Source of the DNA: Halanaerobium praevalens DSM 2228
GTDB lineage: Bacteria; Bacillota; Halanaerobiia; Halanaerobiales; Halanaerobiaceae
Assembly: GCF_000165465.1 (NCBI RefSeq)
Contig: NC_017455.1
Location: 124,001 to 188,000, forward strand
Length of the DNA: 64,000 nucleotides
Direction: 5' to 3'
Part shown: positions 18,309 to 29,113 of the stretch, piece by piece
Numbering within the stretch: the first letter of the stretch is position 1
Layout of the letters: every line of letters begins with the position of its first letter
Program-made: the position numbers and the translations under genes
The notes under the pieces: model-generated
The model's database searches: none
What the model was told of the DNA's origin: nothing
The model's input: the letters and a program-made list of their open reading frames with translations, nothing else

Positions 18309-19886
18309 ATGCATAAAAATAAGATTATTGATATTAAAAAGGCATTAGATTTAATAAAAGATAATGACACGATTGCTACAAGTGGTTTTGTTGGCTTTGG
18401 TCATGCAGAATATATTACTAAAAGCTTAGAAAAAAAGTATAAAGAAACTTTTAAACCAGAAAATTTAACTTTAGTTTATGCTGCTGGTCAAGGTGATGGT
18501 AAAGATCGAGGTTTAAATCACTTAGCTCATTCTGGTTTGCTTAAAAGAGTTATTGGTGGACATTGGGGTCTAGCTCCTAAATTAGGTAAATTAGTTAATG
18601 AAAACAAAGTTGAAGGATATAATTTGCCTCAAGGAGTAATAAGTCATATGTTTAGAGATACAGCAGCTGGTAAGCCTGGTACAATTACTCATGTTGGATT
18701 AAAAACATTGGTTGATCCAAGGGTACAAGGTGGGAAATTAAATGATATTACAACTGAAGATATTGTTGATTTAATTGAGCTTGATGGAGAAAATTATTTA
18801 AGATATAAGTCAATTCCAATTGATATCGCAATTTTAAGAGGAACAACTGCTGATAAAAAAGGAAATATTTCAATGGAAAAAGAAGCAATGCCATTAGAGT
18901 CACTGTCTATTGCACAAGCTGCTAAAAACTCTGGTGGAAAAGTAATTGTTCAAGTAGAAAGAATTGCTGAAGCAGGGAGTATGGATCCAAATAAAGTTGT
19001 TATTCCAGGGATTTATGTAGATGCTGTTGTGATTTCAAAAGATGAAAAGAATCATATGCAATCCTTTGTAGAACAATATAATCCTTCTTATACTGGTGAG
19101 ACAAAAGTACCACTAGACTCCTTAAAACCTTTACCATTAAATGAAAGGAAAATTATTGCCCGAAGAGCAGCTATGGAATTAGTACCAGATGCCATTGTTA
19201 ATTTAGGTATTGGTATGCCTGAAGGTGTTGCTTCAGTTGCTTCAGAAGAAGGGGCAAGTGATGAAATGAATCTTACTGTTGAGGCTGGACCTGTAGGTGG
19301 TATTCCAGCTGGTGGGTTGAGCTTTGGAGCATCAACAAACCCTGAAGCTATTTTAGACCAGCCTTATCAATTTGATTTCTATGATGGTGGAGGACTGGAT
19401 GTAGCATTTTTAGGTCTAGCACAGGCTGATAAAATTGGTAATGTAAATGTTAGTAAATTTGGTCCTAAAATTGCTGGTGTTGGAGGATTTGTTAATATTA
19501 CGCAAACTGCTAAAAAAGTAATATATTGTGGTACATTTACAGCCGGTGGTCTTAAAGTAGAAGTCGATAATGGTGAGCTAAGGATTAATCAAGAAGGAAA
19601 AATTGTTAAGCTTGTTGATAAAGTTGAACAGATTTCATTCAGTGGAGAATATGCTGTTGAAGAAAATCAAGAAGTAATTTATATTACTGAGAGAGCAGTT
19701 TTTGAACTAACTAAAGAAGGATTAGTACTTAAAGAAATAGCTCCTGGAATAGATATTCAAAAAGATATCTTAGAACAAATGGGTTTTAAGCCAATAATTG
19801 ACGAAGATTGTAAAGTAATGGATAAAAGAATTTTCACAAAAGGATTAATGGATCTAAAAGTTGATATTGAAAAAAATAGAAAATAA
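18309..19886 (+). CDS. Acyl-CoA:acetate CoA-transferase (propionate CoA-transferase/YdiF type)
   Basis: 525-residue family I CoA-transferase with both halves fused in one chain. Catalytic Glu325 sits in [17 protein letters not shown], the position used by propionate CoA-transferase of Clostridium propionicum. The second half carries [15 protein letters not shown]. It would swap CoA between acetyl-CoA and short-chain acids such as acetoacetate, butyrate or 3-hydroxybutyrate. ATG 18309 is used rather than the ATG at 18294, because the GGGGGG Shine-Dalgarno lies between them. The thiolase before it and permease after it suggest uptake and activation of a C4 acid. Confidence 0.9.
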   Translation: MHKNKIIDIKKALDLIKDNDTIATSGFVGFGHAEYITKSLEKKYKETFKPENLTLVYAAGQGDGKDRGLNHLAHSGLLKRVIGGHWGLAPKLGKLVNENKVEGYNLPQGVISHMFRDTAAGKPGTITHVGLKTLVDPRVQGGKLNDITTEDIVDLIELDGENYLRYKSIPIDIAILRGTTADKKGNISMEKEAMPLESLSIAQAAKNSGGKVIVQVERIAEAGSMDPNKVVIPGIYVDAVVISKDEKNHMQSFVEQYNPSYTGETKVPLDSLKPLPLNERKIIARRAAMELVPDAIVNLGIGMPEGVASVASEEGASDEMNLTVEAGPVGGIPAGGLSFGASTNPEAILDQPYQFDFYDGGGLDVAFLGLAQADKIGNVNVSKFGPKIAGVGGFVNITQTAKKVIYCGTFTAGGLKVEVDNGELRINQEGKIVKLVDKVEQISFSGEYAVEENQEVIYITERAVFELTKEGLVLKEIAPGIDIQKDILEQMGFKPIIDEDCKVMDKRIFTKGLMDLKVDIEKNRK

Positions 19887-19914
19887 TATTATATAATAAA
19901 TAGGAGGAGAAAGT

Positions 19915-21270
19915 ATGTTAGGAGTTCTTGCTATTCTTGCAACGCTAATTGCATTAATGTATTTTGCTTATAAAGGGGTAAGTGTACTTGTTTTAGCACC
20001 AATTTTAGCCATGACAGCAGCTTTGATGGCTGGAGAAGTTCCAGCTTTGCACGCTTTATCAACACAATTCATGCCAGCAGCTGCTGGTTATATTGGAAAA
20101 TATTTTCCAGTATTTTTAGCAGGTGCTATTTTTGGTAAATTAATGGGTGTTTCTGGGGCTGCTACTGCTATTGCAGATTTTATAGCAGAAAAATTTGGAC
20201 CTAAAAGAGCTATTACAGCTATTGTTTTTGCTACAGGTCTTTTAACTTATGGTGGTGTTTCTTTATTTGTTGTTGTATTTGCTATGTATCCAATTGGTGC
20301 TTCTTTATTAAAAAAAGCTGATATTCCAAAGCGTCTTCTTCCTGGAGCTATTGCTTTAGGTGGTTTTACATTTACAATGACTGCTTTACCTGGATCACCT
20401 CAATATATTAACACAATGCCTACAGTCTACTTCGACACTAACATTTATGCTGCACCAATACTGGGCATTATGGCTGGTTTAATTATGTTTTTTGGAGGTG
20501 TAACTTATTTAACTTCTCGAGCGAATAAAATGCAAGAACGAGGAGAAGGTTATGGAGATCATGACGATGCAGATTTACATTTAGAAGATGATAATATTCC
20601 AACTTTTGGACTTGCTATAAGTCCGATAATTATAGTTTTTATTCTTAATTTTATTTTAACAAATTGGTGGTTTGAAAAACCATCTGTTATTGATAAATAT
20701 CAAGCTGTTGGAGGTTCTATTAATGGTACATGGCCTGTTGTCATAGCACTTTCAGTTGCAGTAGTATTTGTATTGATTACAATGAAGCAGTTTATTCCTA
20801 AAAGAAATGAGAAGGTTTTTGCTGGTTCTGTAGGTGCCTTATTACCTATTTTTAATACTGCATCTGAAGTAGGATATGGTGGAGTTATCAAGTCATTAGC
20901 TGCTTTTGCTACAGTAAAGAGCGGAGTAGTAAATTTAGCTATACCATCTATTTTCAAGGTAGGGTTTTCTACTACATTATTAGCAGGTATTGTTGGATCA
21001 GCTTCTGGAGGTACTGCTATTGCACTTGAAGTATTATCAAAAGAATTTTTAGCAATGGGTATTCCTGGGCCAGTAATACATAGAGTAATGGTTGTTGCTG
21101 CTGGTGGTCTAGACAGTTTACCACATTGTGGTGCCGTAATAACTTTATTGTCTGTCTGTCACTTAACTCATAAAGAAAGTTATAAAGATATTGCTTTTAA
21201 TACAATTTTATTGCCAATTGCTTCTTCCGTAATAATTTCATTATTCTATTTAGTAACAGGCATTTATTAG
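19915..21270 (+). CDS. GntP-family permease (possible 3-hydroxybutyrate or short-chain acid transporter)
   Basis: 451-residue integral membrane protein with about twelve hydrophobic segments and the GntP-family features LTYGGVSLFVVVFAMYPIG and GSASGGTAIALEVL. GntP proteins are proton-coupled carriers of gluconate and related hydroxy acids. Members beside CoA-transferase genes, such as Bacillus YxjC next to scoAB, are thought to carry 3-hydroxybutyrate. The gene follows the CoA-transferase by 28 bp with AGGAGG before the ATG, so a C4 hydroxy or keto acid is the best guess for substrate. Confidence 0.85.
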   Translation: MLGVLAILATLIALMYFAYKGVSVLVLAPILAMTAALMAGEVPALHALSTQFMPAAAGYIGKYFPVFLAGAIFGKLMGVSGAATAIADFIAEKFGPKRAITAIVFATGLLTYGGVSLFVVVFAMYPIGASLLKKADIPKRLLPGAIALGGFTFTMTALPGSPQYINTMPTVYFDTNIYAAPILGIMAGLIMFFGGVTYLTSRANKMQERGEGYGDHDDADLHLEDDNIPTFGLAISPIIIVFILNFILTNWWFEKPSVIDKYQAVGGSINGTWPVVIALSVAVVFVLITMKQFIPKRNEKVFAGSVGALLPIFNTASEVGYGGVIKSLAAFATVKSGVVNLAIPSIFKVGFSTTLLAGIVGSASGGTAIALEVLSKEFLAMGIPGPVIHRVMVVAAGGLDSLPHCGAVITLLSVCHLTHKESYKDIAFNTILLPIASSVIISLFYLVTGIY

Positions 21271-21271
21271 G

Positions 21272-21302
21272 AATATTTTATTTATTCAAATATTATTTTT
21301 TT
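21272..21302 (+). terminator. Terminator after gntP
   Basis: aatattt-N9-aaatatt followed by ATTTTTTT directly behind the stop codon. Short, AT-only stem, but well placed. Confidence 0.6.
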
Positions 21303-21918
21303 AATTGTAAAAAAGGAATGAGTTATCTTTTCTAGAATTATTTAATTTATATTCTATAAATCAAATAGAAGAATAAAAAAACAATTTGTTTTCCAAAAAG
21401 TTATAATGATAAATTATATTATCAAGACAATTATTTATATATAAATTGTCTTGAACTTTGATTTTTGATTGATTATATATTTTTTATTTTTTAAAATTTA
21501 TAAAAAATTAGATATTTACTTCTTATAATTTAAGAAGTTGTATAGATCAAGATTGTTTATAATATAATTTAATTATGAGTCAAATTATTTTTAATAGCTT
21601 GTGAATTATATATTTCTTCAAAAAATTTGAAAAAGACATATATAGTCTAGTTAAATTTGAGCAAATTAAAATCAATAAAAAATAAATAGCCCTTAAATTT
21701 TAAATTGTATTAAGTCTTATAAAAATTACTGCTTTTTAAATTTTTATGGGCTTTATTTTTTATTAGTTAAAATTTTTATAATTTAAAAAATATCATTTTA
21801 AATTAATCTAAAATAATATTTTTTATATAATTGTGAAAAAAATAATTATATAAAAATATAATTTATATATAATTAATTCTTTAATTTGTACATTATAAAA
21901 ATAGGAGAGATAAATGAT
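21303..21918. other. 616-bp AT-rich intergenic region with hairpins and possible small RNA
   Basis: No coding frame. It holds a hairpin at 21423-21453 (caagacaat / attgtcttg), a palindrome at 21518-21538 (acttctta / taagaagt), and a terminator-like structure at about 21685-21765. In the last, tagccc pairs with gggct, encloses an ataaaaatt/aatttttat stem, and is followed by TTTATTTTTT. A TTGAAA-N18-TTAAAT stretch lies about 100 bp before that terminator, so a small transcript of roughly 100 nt is possible. The remainder shows nothing recognisable. Confidence 0.35.
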
Positions 21919-23676
21919 ATGAATTTAAATGATTTTAATAGTAAAAAAGATGTTTTTGAGTGGCTTGAATCTATAATTGATTCTATTCATAATTGTATAA
22001 TAGCAATTAATAAACAGGGAAAAATTATTCTAGTTAATAAGGCAAGTGAAAAATTATTAGGGTTTTCTAAAAAAGAATTATTAGATACAGATATCAAAAG
22101 TGTTGTACCAGAATCAAAATTGTTAGAAGTTTTAAATAAAGAAATAAAGCTGATAAGTCAAAGATTAACATTAAGTATAAATAAAAAAGAAATTTATACT
22201 CATAGAACTCCTTTAATTTATAAAGGGGAAATCACAGGTGCATTAGCTGTATTTGAAGAATTAAGTGATATTGATAGGATTAAAAATGAACTTACAAGTA
22301 CTAAAAATGATTTAAATGTATTAAATACAATTTTAAATGAAGCTTATGAAGCAATAGTAATTGTTAATAAAGAAGGATATATAACTAAATTTAATAAAGC
22401 TTATGAAGAATTTCTTGGTTTAAAAGAAAAAGATGTAATTGGTAAATATGTAGCTGATATCATTGAAAATACAAGAATGCATAAAATAATAAATACAGGA
22501 AAAAAAGAAATAGGTTGCATACAAAAAATAGAAGGAAATGAAATGATTTGTAGTAGAATTCCGATTTTTGAAAATGGAGAAATCATTGGTGGAATTGGTA
22601 AAGTTTTATTTAAAGATGTTAAAGAATTAAAGATTTTAACAAAAAGAATAAAAGGTCTCGAAAGTAAATTGAATCATTATAAAAATAAAGTTAAAAAACT
22701 TGAAGAAGCTAAATATTCATTTGATAATATTTTAACTATAAATAAAAATATGAATTATATTAAAAAAATTGCTAAGGATGCTTCATCAAGTAATTCTACA
22801 GTTTTAATTCAAGGTGAAAGTGGTACAGGAAAAGAACTTTTTGCTCATGCTATACATAAATCCAGTCATAGAAAATATGGTCCACTTATTAGGGTGAATT
22901 GTGCTGCAATACCGAAAAATTTATTAGAGTCTGAACTTTTTGGTTATGAAGAGGGATCATTTACTGGAGCCAGTCGTGGTGGAAAAGCTGGAAAATTTGA
23001 GATTGCACAAGGAGGAACTATTTTTCTAGACGAAATTGGTTCGATGCCCAAAGAAATGCAGGCTAAATTGTTAAGAGTGTTACAAGAAAAAGAAGTGCAA
23101 AGAATAGGAAGTAATCATTTAATTGATCTTGATGTAAGAGTAATTGCTGCAACTAATGAGAGGATAGAAGAAGAAGTTAAAAATGGTGATTTTCGTAAAG
23201 ATTTATTTTATAGATTAAATGTCATTAGATTAAATATTCCTCCATTAAGAGATAGAAAAGATGATATACCCTTACTTGCTAAATCAATAATTTCAAAATT
23301 AGCTAAAGAATTAGATTTAAAACATAAAAAATTGTCTGATGAAACTATTAAAAAGCTTAAAGATTATGATTGGCCTGGAAATGTTAGAGAACTTAGAAAT
23401 TTCATGGAAAGATGCTTAAATTATAATAGCGGAGATACTATTTTACCTAAACATTTACCATCTATAATAAGTGATAATATCAATTCAAGAAAAGAAAGAA
23501 CTATAGAATTTGAAAATAACAATTTGTCTGAAGTGGTACAACAGGTTGAGATTGATGTAATAATAAATGCTTTAAAGAAATGTAATGGAAATAAAACTGA
23601 AGCAGCCAAAATATTAGGGATTCATCGCACATCTCTTTATAAAAAAATCGATAAATATAATTTGAATATAAATTAA
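21919..23676 (+). CDS. Sigma-54-dependent transcriptional activator (PAS-PAS-AAA+-Fis)
   Basis: 585-residue enhancer-binding protein. Two PAS domains (about 11-115 and 135-235) are followed by a coiled coil (about 240-265). The AAA+ domain has Walker A GESGTGKE at 299-306, the sigma-54 contact loop GSFTGA at 346-351 (Ser replacing the usual Ala) and Walker B GGTIFLDE near 365-372. A Fis-type helix-turn-helix ends the protein ([22 protein letters not shown]). The ATG at 21919 has GGAGAG nine bases upstream and is preferred over the TTG at 21886. It probably drives the sigma-54 promoter at 17034 in response to a small ligand bound by a PAS domain. Confidence 0.92.
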   Translation: MNLNDFNSKKDVFEWLESIIDSIHNCIIAINKQGKIILVNKASEKLLGFSKKELLDTDIKSVVPESKLLEVLNKEIKLISQRLTLSINKKEIYTHRTPLIYKGEITGALAVFEELSDIDRIKNELTSTKNDLNVLNTILNEAYEAIVIVNKEGYITKFNKAYEEFLGLKEKDVIGKYVADIIENTRMHKIINTGKKEIGCIQKIEGNEMICSRIPIFENGEIIGGIGKVLFKDVKELKILTKRIKGLESKLNHYKNKVKKLEEAKYSFDNILTINKNMNYIKKIAKDASSSNSTVLIQGESGTGKELFAHAIHKSSHRKYGPLIRVNCAAIPKNLLESELFGYEEGSFTGASRGGKAGKFEIAQGGTIFLDEIGSMPKEMQAKLLRVLQEKEVQRIGSNHLIDLDVRVIAATNERIEEEVKNGDFRKDLFYRLNVIRLNIPPLRDRKDDIPLLAKSIISKLAKELDLKHKKLSDETIKKLKDYDWPGNVRELRNFMERCLNYNSGDTILPKHLPSIISDNINSRKERTIEFENNNLSEVVQQVEIDVIINALKKCNGNKTEAAKILGIHRTSLYKKIDKYNLNIN

Positions 23677-23879
23677 GACAAAAAAATAATTAAATAGATT
23701 AGATTATTTTTGATAACTTATTTTAAAAAAATTAATACATAATCATCTAAAGATATTGATAATTTGAGTAGAATGAATTATATTAAAGCTTTTCAAAATT
23801 ATTAGTTGAGAATCTTAGTTATTAGAATAAAGGAGTAATTGATTTTAGGAAAGCTTAACAAAATTAAGGAGGTAAGATA

Positions 23880-25652
23880 ATGGTTTTTAAAAATTTAAGT
23901 ATAGCAAATAAAATATTTTTACTTATAGGAATGAGTCTATTAATAATGGTATTTATTATGGGATTTGTATTTCATAATGAATTTGAAAATTTAAATAGAC
24001 AAAATAATAAAACAGTGAGTAAATATTTATTAGATTTGGAAAAAGAAAAAGTTAAAAATGCAACAGATACGTCTGCACAATTTTTAGCAGAAGTATTTAA
24101 AAAAGAAGGGGGAAAATTAAGTGAAAACAGACTAAGAAATTTAATTAGAGAGTATAATGATGAAGTTAATTTTGGTGATGAGGGTTATTTTTATATTTAT
24201 AGTTTTAATGGTGATACAATATCTCTTCCTCCTTCTCCAGAATTAGTAGGGACAAATCGTTGGGACTTAAAAACTGGAAAAGGAAAAAAATTACTTCAAA
24301 TTTTATCCAATAAGGCTCAAGCTGGTGGAGGCTTTGTTAATTATTTATATGATAATCCTGATACTAATAAAGAAGAAACAAAAATTGGATATGTTACACC
24401 CATAGGTAATACCGAGTATTTTATAGGAGCTGGAACTTATGAGGGGGCAATAAAAGACCAAAGAGAGGCAGTGGCTAAAGAAGTATCTGTTTTTATTTAT
24501 AACATTGAAATTAAAATGTTAATTTTTGGTTTAATTACAGTTTTTTTATTGGTTATAGTTATTTTCTTTATTTCTAAGTATATTTCCGAAAATATCCATA
24601 CAGTTTTAAAAGGAATGGAGAAAATAGCCAAAGGTGATTTAACTTGTAAGATAAATTTTAAGAGTAAAGATGAAATTGGAAATTTAACTAAAGAGTATAA
24701 TAAAACTGTTAAATCACAAAAAGAAATGATTAATAGTATTAAAGAAGAAATTTCTGAATTAAGCTTTCAAAGTGAAGAATTGGCTTCTTCGGGGGGAGAA
24801 TTATCTAAAATAGCAGATAAAGTTGGAAAATCAATTGAAAATGTTGCTTCAGGTGCTGAAGAACAATCTGCTCAAACAGAAGAAACAAGTACTAATGTAG
24901 CAGAACTATTAAACAAAATTAATAGAACTAGAGAAAAATCAGAAGAAATGTCTAAGGCATCTTATCAAGTCGTTGAAGAAGTAAAGGTAGGTAAAGATTC
25001 AATGAATAATTCTATTGACAAAATAAATAGAGTAAAAGAAAATTCAACAGAAATAGCTATTATCATTAATAATCTCGGAGATTTATCAGAAAAAATTGGG
25101 AAGATAGTTAATTTAATTAATAATATTTCTAAACAAACTAATTTGTTAGCATTGAATGCAGCTATTGAAGCAGCAAGAGCTGGAAAAGCAGGTAGGGGTT
25201 TTTCTGTTGTCGCAGATGAAATAAGAGAATTAGCTGAAGAGTCTGGAAATGCAACAGATAATATTTCTAAATTAATTAATAAAATTCAATCTGGAGTAGA
25301 TAATGCAGTTCAAAAAATGAAAACTACTAAAATAGCAGTTAATGATAGCGTAGAAGTAATTAAAAATACTGGAAGCAACTTTTCTAATATTAATAAAAAA
25401 GTATTTGACTTAACAGAATTAATAACAGAAATTGATAATGAAACTTTTGAAATGAATACTTTAAGTAAAGATGTCGATTACATGATTAATAATGTTGCAT
25501 CTGTTAGTGAGGAGTCTGCTAGTAACGCTGAACAAGTAGCTTCTGCAAGCGAAGAACAAGTATTTTTAACTGAAAAGATTGTTTCAGCAGCATACCAATT
25601 ATCTGAAATGTCTAATAATCTTGAAAATATGATATCTAAGTTTAAACTGTAA
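23880..25652 (+). CDS. Methyl-accepting chemotaxis protein with Cache sensor
   Basis: 590-residue chemoreceptor. Membrane helix 1 (about 10-30) leads into a single-Cache extracellular domain (about 40-200, with [17 protein letters not shown]). Membrane helix 2 (about 210-232) is followed by a HAMP linker. A long coiled coil ends in the signalling hairpin [20 protein letters not shown], which contacts CheA/CheW. Single-Cache receptors often bind small carboxylic acids. It is monocistronic with a strong AAGGAGG site. The ligand is not predictable, though neighbouring C4-acid genes make an organic acid plausible. Confidence 0.93.
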   Translation: MVFKNLSIANKIFLLIGMSLLIMVFIMGFVFHNEFENLNRQNNKTVSKYLLDLEKEKVKNATDTSAQFLAEVFKKEGGKLSENRLRNLIREYNDEVNFGDEGYFYIYSFNGDTISLPPSPELVGTNRWDLKTGKGKKLLQILSNKAQAGGGFVNYLYDNPDTNKEETKIGYVTPIGNTEYFIGAGTYEGAIKDQREAVAKEVSVFIYNIEIKMLIFGLITVFLLVIVIFFISKYISENIHTVLKGMEKIAKGDLTCKINFKSKDEIGNLTKEYNKTVKSQKEMINSIKEEISELSFQSEELASSGGELSKIADKVGKSIENVASGAEEQSAQTEETSTNVAELLNKINRTREKSEEMSKASYQVVEEVKVGKDSMNNSIDKINRVKENSTEIAIIINNLGDLSEKIGKIVNLINNISKQTNLLALNAAIEAARAGKAGRGFSVVADEIRELAEESGNATDNISKLINKIQSGVDNAVQKMKTTKIAVNDSVEVIKNTGSNFSNINKKVFDLTELITEIDNETFEMNTLSKDVDYMINNVASVSEESASNAEQVASASEEQVFLTEKIVSAAYQLSEMSNNLENMISKFKL

Positions 25653-25789
25653 TGAAAATAAGTTTAAGTTCATCATTCTATAGATAAGTCAAATTGGGAT
25701 TTAATCACTTTTGTGTTAAACTTATAATGATTAGTTTATTTAAAGCATAAAAGTTTTAATAAGATAAATGTCAATAAAGGAATGATAAA

Positions 25790-26680
25790 ATGAAAATTGA
25801 AAAATTAAAAATATTTATTACTTTAGTTGATCTAGAAAGTTATTCACTGACAGCTGATAAATTTGAAATCAGCCAACCAGCAGTAAGTATGCAGATTAAA
25901 TCATTAGAAGAATATTTTGCTACAAAATTATTTCAAAAAGAAAAAGGACAAATTAATCTTAGTCCAGCTGGCAAAATAGTTTATCAAGAAGCTAAAAAAA
26001 TTATTAAAAGATGGAGTTATTTGGAGCAAAAAGTAGAAAGTAAAAAAAATATGAAACTTAAAAAATTAAAAATTGCTTCTAGTACAATTCCTTCAGAATA
26101 TTTATTACCAGATATAATTTCTAATTTAAATAAGCTGATTGTTGATTTAAAAACAGAGGTTTCAGTTGGTGATAGTAGATCAATGATTAAACTTTTGGAA
26201 GCTGATGAAGTTGATTTGATTATTGTAGGTTCTAAACCTGAAAATAATAGATTTAAAAAATTAAAATTATATGATGATAGTTTAAGTTTAATAGTACCTT
26301 CAGGTAATAAGTTATTAAAAAAAGAAAAAGTATTTTTATCTGATTTACAAGCAGAAAATTTATTAATTAGAGAAGTAGGTTCTGGAACTAGGAAAGCAAC
26401 TCTATTTGCTTTTGAAGAAGCTCAACTTAAGTTAGAAGATTTTAATGTTATTAGCCAGTTAGGTAGTACTGAGGCTATAATTTCGGCAGTAGAATCTGGC
26501 TTAGGGATTTCTTTTATTTCACAAGTAGCAGCTCAAAAAGCCACTACTTGTGGTAGAGTTAAAGAAATTAAAATTCAAAATTTAAATTATTTAAGAGACT
26601 TTTATTTAGCATATAATCAAAATCGCCAAGATGATTTATTAATTAAGCAATTTATAAAAGCAGCTAAACAAAGCTTATAA
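25790..26680 (+). CDS. LysR-family transcriptional regulator
   Basis: 296-residue LysR protein. The N-terminal winged helix-turn-helix (about 1-60) has the motif SYSLTADKFEISQPAVSMQI; the periplasmic-binding-like effector domain covers about 90-290. It converges on the cysteine desulfurase gene and their ends overlap by six bases. Targets could be the neighbouring sulfur/selenium genes (several LysR proteins, such as CysL, act in sulfur metabolism) or be unrelated. No operator was identified. Confidence 0.88.
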   Translation: MKIEKLKIFITLVDLESYSLTADKFEISQPAVSMQIKSLEEYFATKLFQKEKGQINLSPAGKIVYQEAKKIIKRWSYLEQKVESKKNMKLKKLKIASSTIPSEYLLPDIISNLNKLIVDLKTEVSVGDSRSMIKLLEADEVDLIIVGSKPENNRFKKLKLYDDSLSLIVPSGNKLLKKEKVFLSDLQAENLLIREVGSGTRKATLFAFEEAQLKLEDFNVISQLGSTEAIISAVESGLGISFISQVAAQKATTCGRVKEIKIQNLNYLRDFYLAYNQNRQDDLLIKQFIKAAKQSL

Positions 26681-27823
26681 TAATTCTTTTAAAGCATTTA
26701 GAGTATATTCAATTTCTTTTTCTGTATTAAAATAGCCTAAGCTAAAGCGCAAGCTCCCAGCTGGGAAAGTTGACAGAGTTTGGTGAGCTAAAGGTGCACA
26801 GTGTAAGCCTGATCTGGTCATAATATTATATTTATTATCTAATTCATAACTTAGTTGGCCTAAATCCCTCTTACCAGCTGTAATCGAAAAAGTTGGTACC
26901 TGTTCTTTGAGGTTGGCTGGGCCAATTATTTTTATTTCAGGTATTTTTTTCAAACCAGCTAAAAATATTTTGGCTAGTTTTTGTTCATGTGTTCTGATAT
27001 TTTTGATTCCTGTTTCTTGAATAAATTCTACCCCTGCTTTCAAGCCATTAATCCCCATGGTATTCATTGTTCCACTCTCAAATTTATCAGGTAAAAAATT
27101 AGGTTGTTCAGCTAAATCAGATTTGCTACCAGTCCCACCTTCAATTAGAGGCTCTAATTCTGTAGCCATTTTTTTGCTAATTGCAAAACCACCTGTTCCA
27201 GTTGGTCCCATTAGAGCTTTATGGCCTGTAAAGGCCAAAAAATCAGCTTTTAAATTTTCGAAATCAAGCTCATAGATACCAGCTGTCTGAGCTGTATCAA
27301 CTAAATAATAAATATCATATTTAGCTGCAATTTTTCCAACTGCTTTAATTGGCATTAAGGTTCCACTAACATTTGAAGCATGTGTTAAGACAATTAATTT
27401 AGTTTTATCATTAATAGCAGCTTCAATTTGTTCAGGCTTGAGCCTTCCTTTTTTATCACATTTTATGTAATCTACTTTAATTAAATTCTTTTTTTCAAGA
27501 CTTTTTAAGGGTCTTAAAACAGAATTATGTTCCATTGTAGTTGTAATGACATGGTCTCCTGCTTTTAAAATCCCCTTAATCCCCATATTTAAAGCATAAG
27601 TTATATTATGAGTAAAAATTATTTGTTTAATATCCTGAACATTAAAAAGATCTGCTATTTTTTGTCTGGCATCTAAAATTATTCTACCAGCTGCTAAAGA
27701 ATCTTGATAGCCCCCTCTACCTGGACTACAATTAATATTATCATAATAATTTAAAATTGATTCCCTAACTAAATCAGCCTTAATCTTGGTTGTAGCTGCA
27801 TTATCAAGATAAACTTTATCCAT
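26675..27823 (-). CDS. Cysteine desulfurase family protein (EF2568-type)
   Basis: 382-residue class V aminotransferase-fold PLP enzyme. PLP-binding Lys202 lies in LAFTGHKALMGPTG; TMEHNSVLRP and TLMPIKAVGKIA match the cysteine desulfurase family; a candidate catalytic Cys is in SGLHCAPLAHQTL. Proteins of this subgroup (TIGR01977-like) are often encoded beside selD, yedF and DUF3343 genes, as seen here. A role in releasing sulfur or selenium from cysteine or selenocysteine for SelD or for a selenium-dependent hydroxylase is likely. GGGGGG precedes the ATG at 27823. Confidence 0.85.
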   Translation of the reverse strand: MDKVYLDNAATTKIKADLVRESILNYYDNINCSPGRGGYQDSLAAGRIILDARQKIADLFNVQDIKQIIFTHNITYALNMGIKGILKAGDHVITTTMEHNSVLRPLKSLEKKNLIKVDYIKCDKKGRLKPEQIEAAINDKTKLIVLTHASNVSGTLMPIKAVGKIAAKYDIYYLVDTAQTAGIYELDFENLKADFLAFTGHKALMGPTGTGGFAISKKMATELEPLIEGGTGSKSDLAEQPNFLPDKFESGTMNTMGINGLKAGVEFIQETGIKNIRTHEQKLAKIFLAGLKKIPEIKIIGPANLKEQVPTFSITAGKRDLGQLSYELDNKYNIMTRSGLHCAPLAHQTLSTFPAGSLRFSLGYFNTEKEIEYTLNALKELL

Positions 27824-27969
27824 CTTTATTCCCCCCCTGAAGCTTAATTTTACATTTTGAATAAAAAAATTCTTGAGTTCATTATAGGCTTTATTTAGAT
27901 ATTAATCAAGCAATATAATAAAAAATTATAAATATTATAAAAATACTTTATAATTAAAATAAACTGTGC

Positions 27970-27975
27970 TATAAT
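27970..27975 (+). promoter_or_regulatory. -10 element of the selenium/sulfur block
   Basis: tgtgcTATAAT gives a TG-extended -10; ttataa 16 bp upstream is a poor -35. It lies about 50 bp before the yedE coding region. Confidence 0.4.
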
Positions 27976-28023
27976 TTATGTGAAAGAAATCATTACCATG
28001 ATTAAATTTTGGGGGAGATAAAA

Positions 28024-29082
28024 ATTAGTAATAAAAAAAGTATTATCTTAGCTGGGGGATTTATAGGTGTTTTAGGTGGATTATTAGTGGTCTTTGGTAA
28101 TCCAGCTAATATGGGAATTTGCGTAGCTTGCTTTATCCGAGATATTGCTGGTGCGGTTGGATTACATAGAGCAGCAGTTGTTCAAAATATAAGGCCAGAA
28201 ATTATAGGTTTTATTCTGGGAGCTTTTTTGATTGCTCGCAGTACAGGTGAATTTAAAGTTAAAGGAGGTTCCTCACCGATCACAAGATTTGTAATAGCAA
28301 TGTTTGTGATGATTGGAGCTTTGGTATTTTTAGGATGTCCTTTAAGAATGGTGCTTAGATTAGCTGGCGGAGATTGGAACGCAATTGCCGGAATTATAGG
28401 TTTTGCTTTAGGAGTTTTAGCTGGTTCACAGCTGCTTAAAAAGGGTTTTACTTTGGGGAGAAATTATAAAATTAATCAAATAAATGGTTATATCTTACCA
28501 ATTATAGCTGTTGTTTTATTGATTTTTAGAATAGTAAGACCTTCTTTTATAATTTTTAGTGAGAAAGGTCCTGGTGCAAACTATGCATTTTGGGCAGTTG
28601 CACTTGCAGCAGGGATTATTGTTGGAGTCTTAGCTCAAAGAAGTCGGATTTGTATGGCAGGAGGAATTAGAGATCTTTATTTAATCAAAGATTCTCATTT
28701 AATTACTGGTTTTATTTCAATTTTTGTTTTTGCCTTTATAGTAAACTTAATTTTTGGTAATTTTAATCCTGGTTTTGCAGGCCAACCAGCAGCTCACAGT
28801 CAGTGGCTCTGGAATCTTTTAGGCATGTTTTTAACTGGTCTTGGTTCAGTAATGCTTGGAGGTTGTCCACTTCGTCAAACTATTTTGGCAGGTGAAGGTA
28901 ATACTGATTCAGCAGTAGCTTTTGTTGGTTATTTGGTGGGAGCAGCTATTTCTCATAACTTTGGATTGGCTGGATCAGGTAGTGGAGTTTCTATTAATGG
29001 TAGAATAGCTGTAATTATTGGGATTGTAACTTTATTTATAATTGCCTACAGCAGTATTCAATTTAATAAAAAAGCAGCATAA
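28024..29082 (+). CDS. yedE: YedE-family selenium/sulfur transporter (likely ATT start)
   Basis: About 352-residue membrane protein with around nine helices and two YeeE/YedE repeats, each with the motif GCPLR (LGCPLRMVLR, GGCPLRQTIL) plus NMGICVACFIRDIAG and SRICMAGGIRDLYL. This subgroup is associated with selenium metabolism and is proposed to import a reduced selenium or sulfur species. The longest frame starts at TTG 28009, but that codon has no Shine-Dalgarno and would lie on top of one. GGGGGAG at 28011-28017 is ideally placed for an ATT codon at 28024, and that start gives the family's usual N-terminus. A seven-codon ATG frame (27998-28021) overlaps the same site. Confidence 0.85.
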   Translation: MSNKKSIILAGGFIGVLGGLLVVFGNPANMGICVACFIRDIAGAVGLHRAAVVQNIRPEIIGFILGAFLIARSTGEFKVKGGSSPITRFVIAMFVMIGALVFLGCPLRMVLRLAGGDWNAIAGIIGFALGVLAGSQLLKKGFTLGRNYKINQINGYILPIIAVVLLIFRIVRPSFIIFSEKGPGANYAFWAVALAAGIIVGVLAQRSRICMAGGIRDLYLIKDSHLITGFISIFVFAFIVNLIFGNFNPGFAGQPAAHSQWLWNLLGMFLTGLGSVMLGGCPLRQTILAGEGNTDSAVAFVGYLVGAAISHNFGLAGSGSGVSINGRIAVIIGIVTLFIIAYSSIQFNKKAA

Positions 29083-29113
29083 ATATTTTTTTAAAACACT
29101 AAGGAGGAAAACA

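Noticed and set aside
29042-29113. N-terminal extension of the ABC binding protein
   Set aside because: It overlaps the yedE end and precedes the real AAGGAGG and signal peptide.
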